The notes below the pieces were generated by a model. It was not told where the DNA came from. It saw only the letters and a program-made list of their open reading frames with translations, and made no database searches. Source: E44-bin32 sp034430615 (GTDB lineage: Bacteria; Chloroflexota; Anaerolineae; Anaerolineales; E44-bin32). Taken from it: a stretch of DNA of 64,000 nt. The DNA lies in the NCBI GenBank assembly GCA_034430615.1, contig DAOUEJ010000010.1:28618-92617 (forward strand). The letters run 5' to 3'. The translations under genes and the position numbers were made by a program. Below are positions 26,680 to 35,772 of the stretch, one piece after another; positions within the stretch are counted from its first letter, which is position 1; each line of letters begins with the position of its first letter.

Positions 26680-27050
26680 CTACCTACGAATGATGCCCGC
26701 CGACCCCCCGGTCATCACGACCTCCCCGTCCTGGTCTGTGCATATCCAGCTGCTTTGAAGCCTGGTGTGGTTCGGCAGCGGCTCAAGTTCATCCAGGGTT
26801 ACGTGGCAGGTGATCGTATCACCGGTATATACCGGACGTTGGAACTGAAAATGCATGTCACAGGCAATGAAATTGATGTCCCCCCGATCTTGGAGGGAAG
26901 TGTGGCCGTCAGCAACCCCTGCACGATCAGGCGTCCCTGCTCATCCGGGAGGATGTGATGCTCTCCCTTATCGCCTGAGATCTGGCTGAAGGTGCGGACT
27001 TCCTCAGCTGTATAAGTCCTTGACCAGGTGAAAGTTTGACCCTTTTCCAT
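26680..27050 (-). pseudogene. MaoC-like hot-dog domain gene, one-base frameshift
   Basis: From the ATG at 27050 the frame reads MEKGQTFTWSRTYTAEEV, RTFSQISGDKGEHH, QGLLTATLPSKIGG. It then shifts inside a C6 run on the + strand (26880-26885); one missing base restores DINFIACDMHFQFQRPVYTG, DTITCHVTLDELEP ... GGSAGIIRR and a TAG at 26680. The restored 123-residue protein is a full MaoC-type hot-dog fold, where members hydrate or bind acyl-thioesters. Slippage at a homopolymer could be real, phase-variable or a sequencing error. Confidence 0.75.
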
Positions 27051-27249
27051 AGCCCACCCCACAAATCCTCGTTCTTGACGCAAGCCCGCCTGACATTAGC
27101 TTAGGTTGATTTCTGCAAAACCAACCATGACCAGGAATTGGACAATTAATAGCATGAGTCGCAGAAAAGCAAACCACACATATAGCTTACTCATCTTAGC
27201 GTTGGATGAAGGCAGACTGACATGATGTGAGTTGATGCTTATATTCAAT

Positions 27250-27516
27250 TTACCAGGCGTGAGAAGTAATGTTGAGGAAGGAGTTTATAATAAACAGCAC
27301 AGCGTAGATATACAAGAGCTCGCGCCGGATGTTTCCCAATGGAATCCAGTAGAACATCAGGCTCGCCAGATACACGAAGACATAGGGGATGAACACCGGC
27401 CAGACTATGGGAGAGCGCCATGAGATCCCGCTTTGAAAGACGGCCTTGCTCATCACTTCCAGGTAGTCATCGAGCGATTCTGGTTTGATCTGGGGTGGTG
27501 GTCCCTGTTGTGGCAT
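27250..27516 (-). pseudogene. Chimeric ORF: start of a DNA-3-methyladenine-glycosylase-I-like gene joined to a membrane-protein end
   Basis: Residues 1-33 (PPPQIKPESLDDYLEVMSKA, VFQSGISWR) resemble the start of Tag-like glycosylase proteins, but the expected continuation is absent. From about residue 34 the text becomes hydrophobic (PVFIPYVFVYLASLMFYWIP, LYIYAVLFIINSFLNI) like the end of a small integral membrane protein. This suggests a deletion that fused two genes. The glycosylase resemblance is from memory of the family and is not certain. Confidence 0.45.
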
Positions 27517-27742
27517 GCTCTATCCTCCCGGGTAGCTGCAACCTTCATAAACACAGAAGAACGTAAAGCGTTTCGCAGCAATCCAACCGGTGGCTGCGGG
27601 TGGGAAGTACCGACACTAAAAGAATGTTTGTTACAATGCCATCCAACCAATTCGGTTGATGATCCCAATATACGCGACTTCAGGGCAACACACTTTCTAC
27701 GCCTAATTTGCGGTCTGCATCGATCTTTGAGGAGGAGAGAAA

Positions 27743-28624
27743 ATGTCACAAGAAGAGAAGAGAGCAGCCATCACAATTCCGATCGTCCTGGCTATCGTGG
27801 CTGGCCTGGCCATCGCCGGCAGCCAGGGCGGTTACCAGGTTGCGGGGCTGCCCCTATTCGCAATCTGCATCGTACTGGCATTCATCATCCAATGGATAGC
27901 CTTCATCCCCGCTTACCTGCGACAGACTGAGTCCTTCTATGATCTAACCGGCAGCCTTACATTCATCACCGTGACGATCGCCGCTGTCGTACTCACCCCA
28001 ACGAAAGATGCCCGCTCCTACTTGCTGCTGGGGATGATCTCCCTCTGGGCGATCCGTCTGGGGTCGTTCCTCTTCGGACGCGTGCGGGTCGTGGGTGAGG
28101 ATCGCCGATTCCGTGAGCTGAAGACCTCATTCAGCCGCTTTCTGCTCACCTGGACACTCCAGGGACTGTGGGTCGCGTTCTCGCTTGCTACCGCGTTGGC
28201 TGCCATCACAGCCTCCAAGAAGGTTGAACTGGGAGTTTTCGCCTGGGTTGGCCTAGTAGTCTGGCTGTTTGGCTTCGTGGTCGAGATCATCGCCGACCGC
28301 CAGAAGGATCAATTCCGACGCGACCTTGCCAACAAGGGCGGATTTATCCACAGCGGCCTTTGGTCATGGTCGCGGCATCCGAACTACTTCGGCGAGATCG
28401 TGCTCTGGATTGGGGTGGCGATCATCGCCCTCCCCACGCTGGGCGGGTGGAGCTGGCTGACCTTGATCTCACCGGTCTTCATAACGATCCTGATCACGCG
28501 CGTCAGCGGGATCCCCATGCTTGAAACCCGAGCAAATGAAAAATGGGGCGGTCAGCCTGGATACGAGGCCTATAAAGCGCGCACTTCGATCTTAATCCCA
28601 CTCCCGCCAGCCAAGAGCTCATAG
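27743..28624 (+). CDS. DUF1295 / steroid 5-alpha-reductase-like membrane protein
   Basis: 293 residues, about seven helices, and the DUF1295 signature WSRHPNYFGEIVLWIGVA after GGFIHSGLW, ending KWGGQPGYEAYKARTSIL. The family groups with ICMT and 3-oxo-5-alpha-steroid dehydrogenases; several bacterial members are uncharacterised oxidoreductases. GGAGGAGAG precedes the ATG. It is the only plus-strand gene between 12 and 55 kb. Confidence 0.88.
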   Translation: MSQEEKRAAITIPIVLAIVAGLAIAGSQGGYQVAGLPLFAICIVLAFIIQWIAFIPAYLRQTESFYDLTGSLTFITVTIAAVVLTPTKDARSYLLLGMISLWAIRLGSFLFGRVRVVGEDRRFRELKTSFSRFLLTWTLQGLWVAFSLATALAAITASKKVELGVFAWVGLVVWLFGFVVEIIADRQKDQFRRDLANKGGFIHSGLWSWSRHPNYFGEIVLWIGVAIIALPTLGGWSWLTLISPVFITILITRVSGIPMLETRANEKWGGQPGYEAYKARTSILIPLPPAKSS

Positions 28625-28670
28625 GTCACAAATTTGCATGTATTAATATCGAGCTGACGATGACCGTTTC

Positions 28671-29123
28671 TCACCTATCGCTCTCATAGCCCAGCAGCTG
28701 CTGGATACTTTGCACCAGGGGGAAGGTAATCGGATCTGACGAGAGCTGCGGGTCCCACAACCGTGTATCACGCAGGTCAAACCAGCGGACTTCGGCGATC
28801 GCGTACTCAGCGGCGGCTTCGAGTTCTGGTTCGTATCCCGGGCTGGCTGTCCCGGAAACCGGTCGGCACAAGAATATCTTGCGGCGAGAGTAGACCGGAT
28901 CTGGTTCCGAGGGCTGATCGAGAAGCACCCGTTCTACGGAGACGGCGAGGTTGGTCTCTTCCTTCATCTCTCTTCTCACGCACGCTTCTTCAGTCTCACC
29001 AGATTCCAACCCCCCGCCGGGTAAGAGCCAGTACGTTCGCCTGGAGTCATGATGCCGGTGACGGATCAAGAGGAGCTGGTCGTTCTGTATGATGGCCCCC
29101 TCGTAGCGTGTATCCCGCGTCAA
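28671..29123 (-). CDS. Nudix hydrolase
   Basis: About 150 residues. Nudix box GGGLESGETEEACVRREMKE followed by ETN, preceded by TYWLLPGG. The open frame extends to 29276, but that would overlap the membrane gene upstream; a TTG at 29123 with AAGGGA about ten bases before it is the most reasonable start, giving RDTRYEGAIIQNDQLLLIRH as the first strand. Substrate unknown (a nucleoside-diphosphate derivative by family). Confidence 0.8.
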   Translation of the reverse strand: MTRDTRYEGAIIQNDQLLLIRHRHHDSRRTYWLLPGGGLESGETEEACVRREMKEETNLAVSVERVLLDQPSEPDPVYSRRKIFLCRPVSGTASPGYEPELEAAAEYAIAEVRWFDLRDTRLWDPQLSSDPITFPLVQSIQQLLGYESDR

Positions 29124-29149
29124 TGGGCTTTTCCCTTTCTCAAAGCTGA

Positions 29150-29599
29150 TTAGTTCCCAAACAACGCCGGTGGTGGCCAATGCAAAACGAGTAAGGCGGT
29201 CAGGATCACGAGGTCCATGAAAACCGCAATGCCTGTGTTGAGCAATGAACGGTTGCGGCCGGAGGCTCCCGGCCACAGGCCGGGAAAGAGGAGCATCCCC
29301 AGCAATGACAGCCAGGCCGCGGTGATGGCAAACATCCTCCAGGTTTCACCGCTTGAGAGCTTGCCCATGAAACCTGCGGTCGCCGCTACAAACCCGAGTG
29401 TCGAGAACAGCCAGAATGGTGCGGCCAGTGCGGCAGCTTGCCGGTCAGTGAGTGAACGCAGCAGCCAGGGCCGTAAGAGGATGCGTTTTTCTGACACCTG
29501 GACGAATTGAAGCAGGATCGCATTGAACGCGATTGCATGTGCGAGGCCATGCAGCGCCAGCGATCCCACCACGATAACCATCAAATATTCCGGCGCCAT
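29150..29599 (-). CDS. Hypothetical membrane protein
   Basis: 149 residues from the ATG at 29599 with GGAGAGG upstream. Four hydrophobic helices, a His-containing first helix (LALHGLAHAIAFNAILLQF) and a short charged loop. No recognised family. Its end lies 27 bases from the Nudix start. Confidence 0.7.
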   Translation of the reverse strand: MAPEYLMVIVVGSLALHGLAHAIAFNAILLQFVQVSEKRILLRPWLLRSLTDRQAAALAAPFWLFSTLGFVAATAGFMGKLSSGETWRMFAITAAWLSLLGMLLFPGLWPGASGRNRSLLNTGIAVFMDLVILTALLVLHWPPPALFGN

Positions 29600-29682
29600 C
29601 GTCACCTCTCCAATCCGTCAGGCCGATAGGTCAAGGGGTACAACGTCATCCACAACTGTTCACCAAGGCGCAGTCTGCGAAT

Positions 29683-29906
29683 TCAAACCATGCTGCTCTG
29701 AGTGGAGCTGCGCACGACTAACCCGTCAAGCAGCTTGCGGGTGGCCTCGGCGATTTCTTCTACGGCTTTGTCAAAGGTTTCTTGGTTGGCACGCGACGGT
29801 GTCCTGTAACCGGAGACTTTGCGGACATACTGCAAGGCCGCCAGTCGGAACTCTTCTTCGGCCGGTGGATCGCTCGGATTTCGAAGAGCTTAATATTCTC
29901 GCAAAT
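29683..29906 (-). pseudogene. DUF2277-like gene, start lost and frameshifted
   Basis: The frame from 29880 to the TGA at 29683 reads NPSDPPAEEEFRLAALQYV, RKVSGYRTPSRANQETFDKA, VEEIAEATRKLLDGLVV, which is the body of DUF2277. Its expected beginning (MCENIK) is found just upstream in a different frame, as TGC GAG AAT ATT AAG at 29903-29889, preceded by ATT where ATG is expected. A small indel near 29881-29885 separates the two. No alternative start would restore the N-terminus. Likely a pseudogene. Confidence 0.7.
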
Positions 29907-29969
29907 GGTTCATCTTGCCTGGGTTTTATCGAGATAATCGCTGGAAATACTTTGCCGGGCCTGGGCAGC

Positions 29970-30332
29970 TCACCCGAGTGCGAACACCATCGGGCTGAAG
30001 TAGGGCACCAGCCAGACCACCCACACAAAAACGCTGAACTTGTGAAATTGATGGATCCATCGCTCGTCATTCCTGAGCAGGACTGTCGTCGCCCAGACCG
30101 CGTGAACTAGCATCAGGATGATGGCGATCAATCCGGTTATGCCGTGCACGTCGGTCGTCAACCCACCGGCAAAGTCAAGCATCATGCCCGTTCCCCACGT
30201 GTCACACACCAGCCCGAGCCAGAAAAAGAGCAAATGCCAGAGTTTCAACTGGCCGGCCAAGCGCTCGCTCCATACCCCGATTGAGTAGAACACCAGCGCC
30301 AATGAAATGATGATTGTTGCAGATCCACTCAT
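29970..30332 (-). CDS. HsmA-family membrane protein
   Basis: 120 residues, four helices with a regular pattern: LALVFYSIGVWSERLAGQLK, WHLLFFWLGLVCDTWGTGMM, DVHGITGLIAIILMLVHAVW and FHKFSVFVWVVWLVPY. This matches the HsmA (TIGR03987-type) family. Function is not established for most members. His and Asp residues within helices could bind a cofactor or metal; that is a guess. Confidence 0.82.
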   Translation of the reverse strand: MSGSATIIISLALVFYSIGVWSERLAGQLKLWHLLFFWLGLVCDTWGTGMMLDFAGGLTTDVHGITGLIAIILMLVHAVWATTVLLRNDERWIHQFHKFSVFVWVVWLVPYFSPMVFALG

Positions 30333-30479
30333 GTACTCACTCCTTCGATATCGTATTTGCTTATGCGTCCATTTTATGCGCCTTTACCGGGCGCGTATCA
30401 CACCTTACCGGTGACCGAGTGTACTTCATGCGTGTGATTCCGACACGGGCTCCATGTACACCTGTCTGATCCGGCCTCG

Positions 30480-30977
30480 TTAGCCCTCCGACCCTCGCTC
30501 GGCAGGCAACCTGGGAAACCAGCGCGGAACGCTTGCTTTATACACGGCATACTCGGGACCAAACCGTCTTTCAAGCGCCGGCTCTTCGACCCGGCGCACA
30601 TAGCGATCGATTGCCAGCGCGTAGATCGCATCGTAGAGGAGCAGCGAGGGTGAACTTGTAACCAGTGCAAGACCTATCAGGAGCAATCCATCGCCGGCAT
30701 AAATGGGATTGCGTATCTTGGCATAGGGTCCAATACGCACCATCGCCTTGGTCGGATCCCCAGGAGCACCTGTCGCCAGGCCCGCTCTCGCCAGACATAC
30801 GACAGCCCATATGATTAGCACTGTACTTGCTGCTAGGAAGGGCCACCCCGCCCAGGCGACAACACGAGGGAGGCTCAGCCCACTGACCCGATCAAGCACA
30901 AAAGCAGAAGATGTGATCAAGATCGCTATTGTGCTCAAACCCAGGTTGAGTAAAACCTTACCTGGAAACCGATTCAT
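30480..30977 (-). CDS. Isoprenylcysteine carboxyl methyltransferase-like membrane protein (copy 3)
   Basis: 165 residues from the ATG at 30977 (GAGAGA upstream). Four or five helices and the motif VRIGPYAKIRNPIYAGDGLL followed by RRFGPEYAVYKASVPRWFP. The usual RHPxY reads RNPIY here, a common variant. Same superfamily as copies at 25083, 25890, 47091 and 53314. Confidence 0.83.
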   Translation of the reverse strand: MNRFPGKVLLNLGLSTIAILITSSAFVLDRVSGLSLPRVVAWAGWPFLAASTVLIIWAVVCLARAGLATGAPGDPTKAMVRIGPYAKIRNPIYAGDGLLLIGLALVTSSPSLLLYDAIYALAIDRYVRRVEEPALERRFGPEYAVYKASVPRWFPRLPAERGSEG

Positions 30978-31103
30978 GATTTCTCTCGTCCAACTCATAC
31001 GAATTGTTCAGCTAATCGTTCCTGCCGATTGTCACCCCGCATCTGGGGCGGGTTATCAAGCTCATGATCGTCGATTTCAGCCTGATCACAATCAACCAAA
31101 GCC

Positions 31104-32267
31104 TCATCCCACCCACCCCCAGAGGATGAACTGCCCAGCAAGGAGCACGTTGAGAACCAGAAAAGTGTACGCCACTGCGCGTGAAGCAACCGGTCCCTTT
31201 GCATACCCGGCTAGCAGGGTGAAGGCCGGGAAGAGCACAGTCGCATAGCGAGCCTGACCGGATAACGGCTGCCCCAGGCGGAGTTGAGAGAGGTTGAACA
31301 ACAATAAGCCCCAATGAAAGACCACGAAGCTGACGGGCAGTCTCTTAATCATGAAAATCCCGGCCAAGAGCATGCCCAGCACAATGGCCAAATCGAACAT
31401 TTCTATCATGAGCGCAGTCCGGTCACCCAACCGTGCAAGTGTTTGCAGGATCCCTTCCCATGGGAACGCAGGGATACGATGCCAGAACTGCGCTTGAACC
31501 TCCAATGTCCCGGGTAGGCCGAGGTCAACCCTCCAGATTTCGAGCCCGGCTACTGCAGCAACTGGCATCAACGCTGCAAACCAGGCTACTACCGAATCCT
31601 TCCTGGATAGATCTTTCCTATGAACGAACCATTCGACCAGGATGACCACCGACATGACGATGCCACCGATCCTGGTCAGGCTCGCCAGCGCGGAAAGCCC
31701 GCCCGCCAGCAGCCAGTGCTGTCTCCGGGCAGCCCACACCCCCAGGATGGTGAACAGCAGAAACAGCGATTCGGAGTAAGGAACAAACAGGAAGAAGGCG
31801 GTTGGAAACCACACCAGGAGCAGGAGTATTCGCCGGGCCAGTGTTCGATCATGGCCTTCGTCCAGCATCCAGGTATATAACGCAATAAGAGCGAGTAGGA
31901 TGGCCAGGTTGGCAATCACGAATGAACCGAGCAGAACGTTGCCGCCGAACAGCAATCCTAGCCAACGAGATAGCAGCGGGAAGGCAGGGTAGAAGGGAGA
32001 AAGATCTGGGTCGGCATATCCTGTCTGAGCGATGCGCAGGAAATGGATCACATCGAAACGCTGCCAGACGCCAAGCAAGATCCCGGATATCCCGTCCACA
32101 ACCGGTCGTACGCCAAAATAGGGCCGAACGATTGGATCTTCTGTGAGGGGCACGAAGCCCAGGCGATAAAGAGCTAATCCCAGGATGGAAAGCATGACTC
32201 GCTGCGACAAGAAGAGCAGCGTTGGGTAACGCCAATCCAATATCCTGAAACGTCTCAGGGCTTTCAT
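31104..32267 (-). CDS. Mannosyltransferase-like membrane protein (PIG-V/GT-C type)
   Basis: 387 residues with nine to eleven helices. The first loop after helix 1 contains WQRFDVIHFLRIAQTGY, where the Asp is in the position of the catalytic acid of GT-C enzymes, and FYPAFPLLSRWLGLL; later FPTAFFLFVPYSESLFLLF matches the PIG-V family. Such enzymes use a lipid-linked sugar (polyprenyl phosphate) outside the membrane. Acceptor unknown. Confidence 0.85.
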   Translation of the reverse strand: MKALRRFRILDWRYPTLLFLSQRVMLSILGLALYRLGFVPLTEDPIVRPYFGVRPVVDGISGILLGVWQRFDVIHFLRIAQTGYADPDLSPFYPAFPLLSRWLGLLFGGNVLLGSFVIANLAILLALIALYTWMLDEGHDRTLARRILLLLVWFPTAFFLFVPYSESLFLLFTILGVWAARRQHWLLAGGLSALASLTRIGGIVMSVVILVEWFVHRKDLSRKDSVVAWFAALMPVAAVAGLEIWRVDLGLPGTLEVQAQFWHRIPAFPWEGILQTLARLGDRTALMIEMFDLAIVLGMLLAGIFMIKRLPVSFVVFHWGLLLFNLSQLRLGQPLSGQARYATVLFPAFTLLAGYAKGPVASRAVAYTFLVLNVLLAGQFILWGWVG

Positions 32268-32383
32268 GTCCTGCTTAACAACCCTCCTCTATCGAGGCGC
32301 ACTGAGTTTGATCGGGGCTCCAGTATCGCACAACCACATCAGCATGGGGAGCGATGCATTTTTCATCAGGAATATCTGACATG

Positions 32384-32797
32384 TCAGGGTAGGAATCGAT
32401 CTTCAAACCCTTTCACGGATATCCGGCAAACGTCACTGCTACCAAACCATTTATGACGGTTCTTCGAAATAACACCATAGATCCAATCCCGGATAGATCT
32501 CGGCACCAGACGAAATACACCCAGGACTGGCCAGGGCAGCGGTAGAAAACGCAGGATTAGAAATACAGCATCCGAACGGGCATGTATTTTTCCACCGTGA
32601 ACCAGCAAGATGGTCTTATCCACATCGGGTGCACCCCAGAATTGCTGGACCAGCTGCGTCCCGCTCTCGGACTGCGAAGCAGCAAGGCGGATTCTGCCAG
32701 CCCGGTCATGGCGCAGTACGAAATCGACGGAGGAATTGCACAGGCCGCAAGTACCGTCGTAGATGAGAACGGGCTGTTCGGTATCGCTAGGCTTCAA
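32384..32797 (-). CDS. DCC (DUF393) thiol-disulfide oxidoreductase family protein
   Basis: 137 residues with the defining motif LIYDGTCGLCNSSVDFVLRH (DxxCxxC) near the N-terminus, then RLAASQSESGTQLV and FRLVPRSIRDWIYGVISKN. The two cysteines form a thioredoxin-like active site. Members are poorly characterised; several are fused to membrane proteins. Normal length. Confidence 0.88.
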   Translation of the reverse strand: MKPSDTEQPVLIYDGTCGLCNSSVDFVLRHDRAGRIRLAASQSESGTQLVQQFWGAPDVDKTILLVHGGKIHARSDAVFLILRFLPLPWPVLGVFRLVPRSIRDWIYGVISKNRHKWFGSSDVCRISVKGFEDRFLP

Positions 32798-32909
32798 GTT
32801 TGACTGGACTCCATTACATATAAAGGGCGTTTGATGTCTATGCGAAGAATAACATGCTCCCGTTACACTGGAAAATCAAAGAAAGTGGTAGTTCAGGTTG
32901 AGCACCGAG

Positions 32910-33169
32910 TCAGACACGTTCAGCGCATTCTCCACCGAAGCGAGACTCGCCTTCGAACCAACCCGCAAGGCGGAATTTTTTAGCCAGGTGGACGACCATT
33001 TCACATCCCCGTAACCCAGGCTGAACTTCTCCCGAAGCATATCACGCATTTCACCCTGCTTGGTGAGCGAGCTTGCATTGACGAGTTTCGACAGCTCTGA
33101 AAGACTCTTGCCGGTCTTCTTCTATATATTATTGAGCCGGGTCTCAAGTGCTATGTCTTGATTGCTCAC
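32910..33169 (-). pseudogene. DUF4287-like gene with an in-frame amber codon and a frameshift
   Basis: A GTG at 33169, seven bases after AGGAG, begins SNQDIALETRLNNI, then TAG at codon 16 (33122-33124), then KKTGKSLSELSKLVNAS, LTKQGEMRDMLREKFSLGYG. This is DUF4287. Near 33010 the frame shifts by one base, after which a continuation MVVHLAKKFRLAGWF ends at a TGA at 32910. The stop codon at position 16 stands where Gln or Glu would fit. Two lesions make expression of a full protein unlikely. About 120 bases before 32910 have nothing recognisable. Confidence 0.65.
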
Positions 33170-33182
33170 GGCATATCTCCTA

Positions 33183-33201
33183 CTGGATATATATTATCCA
33201 G
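33183..33201. promoter_or_regulatory. Perfect palindrome upstream of the DUF4287 remnant
   Basis: CTGGATA-TATAT-TATCCAG, 7-bp arms and 5-base centre, 14 bases before the GTG start; AT-rich centre fits a repressor operator or a dimer binding site. Confidence 0.35.
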
Positions 33202-33306
33202 CTATTTATACCGTGTTTTCCGAACAGCATAGGGAATGGATAACCCCTCTCAATGCTAGGTAGGGCCTTTAGGATCTCCGCAACATAACGGGGGCAGGAG
33301 CCGAAT

Positions 33307-33681
33307 TCACGCTTGGAAGAACCAATGGCGTGCTCGAAGGAGCAATCCCAACGTACCCATGTGCAGGATCAGCACCGCCAAGTCCGCGATCCCGAATTCA
33401 TCGGTCACAGTCAGAATGGAAATCAGCAAGAGCAGAGCCAGGGCTGCGGGGAATGCAAGCCGCATACGCCGGTGAAGCAGGATGCCCAAGACCACCAGCG
33501 CACCTGAGGTCAAGAGTGCCAGACCGGCCATGATCCAGCGTACGAGTCCTTCCGCAGGAATGGCTGGATGCAGGTCGAGTATGTAGAGAATGGAAAAACC
33601 GAACCAGAGGATGGCATCGAACAGGATCAATGCGAGAGCTACGGTAAAGGTGATCGGGGGATCACCCAATTCCTGTTTCAT
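33307..33681 (-). CDS. Hypothetical four-helix membrane protein
   Basis: 124 residues from the ATG at 33681 with GAGGTG just upstream; the longer open frame to 33918 overlaps the next gene and is not used. Four helices, with Arg-rich loops (LHRRMRLAF) and a short charged end. Unknown family. Confidence 0.7.
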   Translation of the reverse strand: MKQELGDPPITFTVALALILFDAILWFGFSILYILDLHPAIPAEGLVRWIMAGLALLTSGALVVLGILLHRRMRLAFPAALALLLLISILTVTDEFGIADLAVLILHMGTLGLLLRARHWFFQA

Positions 33682-33793
33682 ATACACCTCGCGTATGGAG
33701 CGCCATGCAAGGCAACCAGGCATGCTGGTGACACTCAACAAAGCATGGCGCCTCTTGAATTCACACTTTTGCTCGATGGAGCGATAGTCTGAG

Positions 33794-34525
33794 CTATTGA
33801 TCCGGGACAAGTGGGACGATGGGGAGTCCATCTCCTTCTGCAATACTGAGCGAGTAGGCGTAGCTGGCGTAAAAAGGTGATCCATCCTGACCAGCCTCGA
33901 TCCCATCCATCGGGACATGCTCGCGGAGATCGAATGTAAGATCTAGCTCGGGTGCAGAGTAGATCCCAGGCGCAGCTGGAAAGTCACCGCAGGAACTCTG
34001 CAAGGTAGGATCGATCCACTCTTCCACAATGTGCAGGGTCACCTTGTCCCCTTGACAGGTACCGGTGATAGTAGCACGCATCCCCCACACACCGCTGAAG
34101 ATTTGCTCCGGACAATCATTCGAGTCGGGATGGGTAGCGAGTCCCTCGTAACCGATTTCTGTGTAGGCGACAATATTCTCATTGGTCACATTCCCGGAGG
34201 GCTCGATCCATACCTGGAATAGCGAAGGGGGAATGTTTTCGAACTTCAAATACATACTCTCACCCATGCCGCTGCCGATATCTAACACGGCCAGATGGCT
34301 GAACCATAGATCGTAGAGCATGAGTTCCGTAGGGCAACCTGACGGGGGCTCCTGACTCGGTTCACCTATGTTGGATCCGAGTATCGGAGTCGGTGTGGCA
34401 GTTGGGAGGATGTTCGCATCGGGAGCTCCACCTCCAGGCATATTACAACCAGAGAGTGAGATCATCACGAGAAAGCTGATTCCCAACGATAAAAGTCTTA
34501 CGGTGCTTATTCTATGGTTAGCCAT
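33794..34525 (-). CDS. Secreted lipoprotein, unknown function
   Basis: 243 residues. Signal peptide STVRLLSLGISFLVMISLSG with lipobox LSGC, then a short PTATPTP linker and a globular part containing four to five cysteines (SGCPTELMLYD, SNDCPEQIFSG, TGTCQGDKV, QSSCGDFP) that may form disulfides. Ends with acidic and Pro-rich text. No recognised family; resembles other extracytoplasmic lipoproteins of this lineage by architecture. Confidence 0.75.
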   Translation of the reverse strand: MANHRISTVRLLSLGISFLVMISLSGCNMPGGGAPDANILPTATPTPILGSNIGEPSQEPPSGCPTELMLYDLWFSHLAVLDIGSGMGESMYLKFENIPPSLFQVWIEPSGNVTNENIVAYTEIGYEGLATHPDSNDCPEQIFSGVWGMRATITGTCQGDKVTLHIVEEWIDPTLQSSCGDFPAAPGIYSAPELDLTFDLREHVPMDGIEAGQDGSPFYASYAYSLSIAEGDGLPIVPLVPDQ

Positions 34526-35082
34526 CGCTCGCCTCCTACTCTAATACGAGAGGATCCGTTGGACACTCGTTTCAAGATATTGGCGGAAGAGACTATTCTG
34601 AGAGCTCTATCCCTATAACGGCGAAGAGGCGGGATTTGTGACTCAGGAAAAGCGAAGATTACGACCTGAACAGAGCATACAAAGATTGAGATGTATTGTT
34701 ATTACCAGCACCTTATAACGGAAGACACAATTTGCAGCCTGGATCGCAGTCGATGACATCGAGCGTTGATGGATCTTATCATCTTGTCAACCTCAAGAAC
34801 CACATGTGTACACTGTGTTTCACTTTGTTACCATCCCAGGAAGACTAGTGGGGATAGCGACTGGCGGCATACACTCCCCGTCAACCCGTCAGCCTCGGGC
34901 CGAGCATTGCAGGCCATGGGCAAATCAGAGATGATGATTATGTTGAAAGATTGCGTTCGCTTTCATGCCTCGATAAAGGAAGCTTCCATAATTCCAACGG
35001 AGCGAACGAAATCAGTGAGCTCGCGAGCGAGCTCGCGGCTGGTGATGCACTTTCGTGAGCGAGGAGTTCTCTGTCTTGCCGC
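34526..35082. other. Long intergenic stretch
   Basis: 557 bases between a lipoprotein gene and the next broken lipoprotein. The only notable text is the palindromic GAGCTCGCGAGCGAGCTCGC at about 35018. No ORF here has a recognisable family. Confidence 0.5.
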
Positions 35083-35622
35083 CTACGGTCTATATGACCT
35101 TGCACCCACATCCCGCGCGGCCATGCGAATCGCATGATCAATACCCTCCCAAGGCCCTAGTGCGTCTAATAGGAAGAAATCAAGGGCAACAAAATCTTTG
35201 GCAGGGTTTACCTTATAGAAAAATCGATCAGGTACGAGATAGACGCGGTAAGCGTAGAACGCAGCGCTTTCCCAATCAATTACCTGCAGCCTGATGAATG
35301 ACCCTTCACCATCCAGAATCAGGCAATCAACGTTATCTGAAGCTGGTTGGAGCGTGATTTCACAATGCATCAGCTGGCCGTTGGGATTGGAAGGATCAGG
35401 CTCGAAAGCGATCTTCCCGACTTCGGGATAACCCGCTTCGAGGATAGCGGAAGTCTCTAGCTGTGTGGAGACAGCCTGAATGAGCAGGTTGGCAAGCTGG
35501 CCGATCTCCAGTCCATCGCTTCGAATGAGAAACACAGGGAGGGCAGCGTCAGATGGACCGGCACACGCCGAAATCACCAGGCCAAACCCTAATGTTAAGA
35601 AGATTCGCTGTCAGAAGGACAT
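35083..35622 (-). pseudogene. Lipoprotein gene with in-frame TGA at codon 4
   Basis: Read from the ATG at 35622: MSF then TGA (35611-35613), then QRIFLTLGFGLVISACAGPS with lipobox ISAC. Except for the TGA, probably replacing Trp, it is a clean signal peptide and lipobox continuing for 176 residues. A downstream GTG would start inside the signal peptide and destroy it. The mature part (QLANLLIQAVSTQLETSAIL, FYKVNPAKDFVALDFFLLD) has no recognised family. Whether a shorter or readthrough product is made is unclear. Confidence 0.6.
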
Positions 35623-35772
35623 ATCAGGGCTTGAGACGCCTCGGGTTTCGCTCGATCCCCGGACTTGCATCGGATCCTAATCCGTACATGCTCAAGCAGA
35701 TTTTCGCGCAGCCGGAGCAGCACGCAATGTAAGGGTTCCTGGACTTCCGCGGATCAGGTCACCCTTAGGAAG

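Noticed and set aside
34526..35082. Several 60-70 codon open frames in the gap
   Set aside because: They have no ribosome site, no recognisable family and shuffled composition typical of chance frames.
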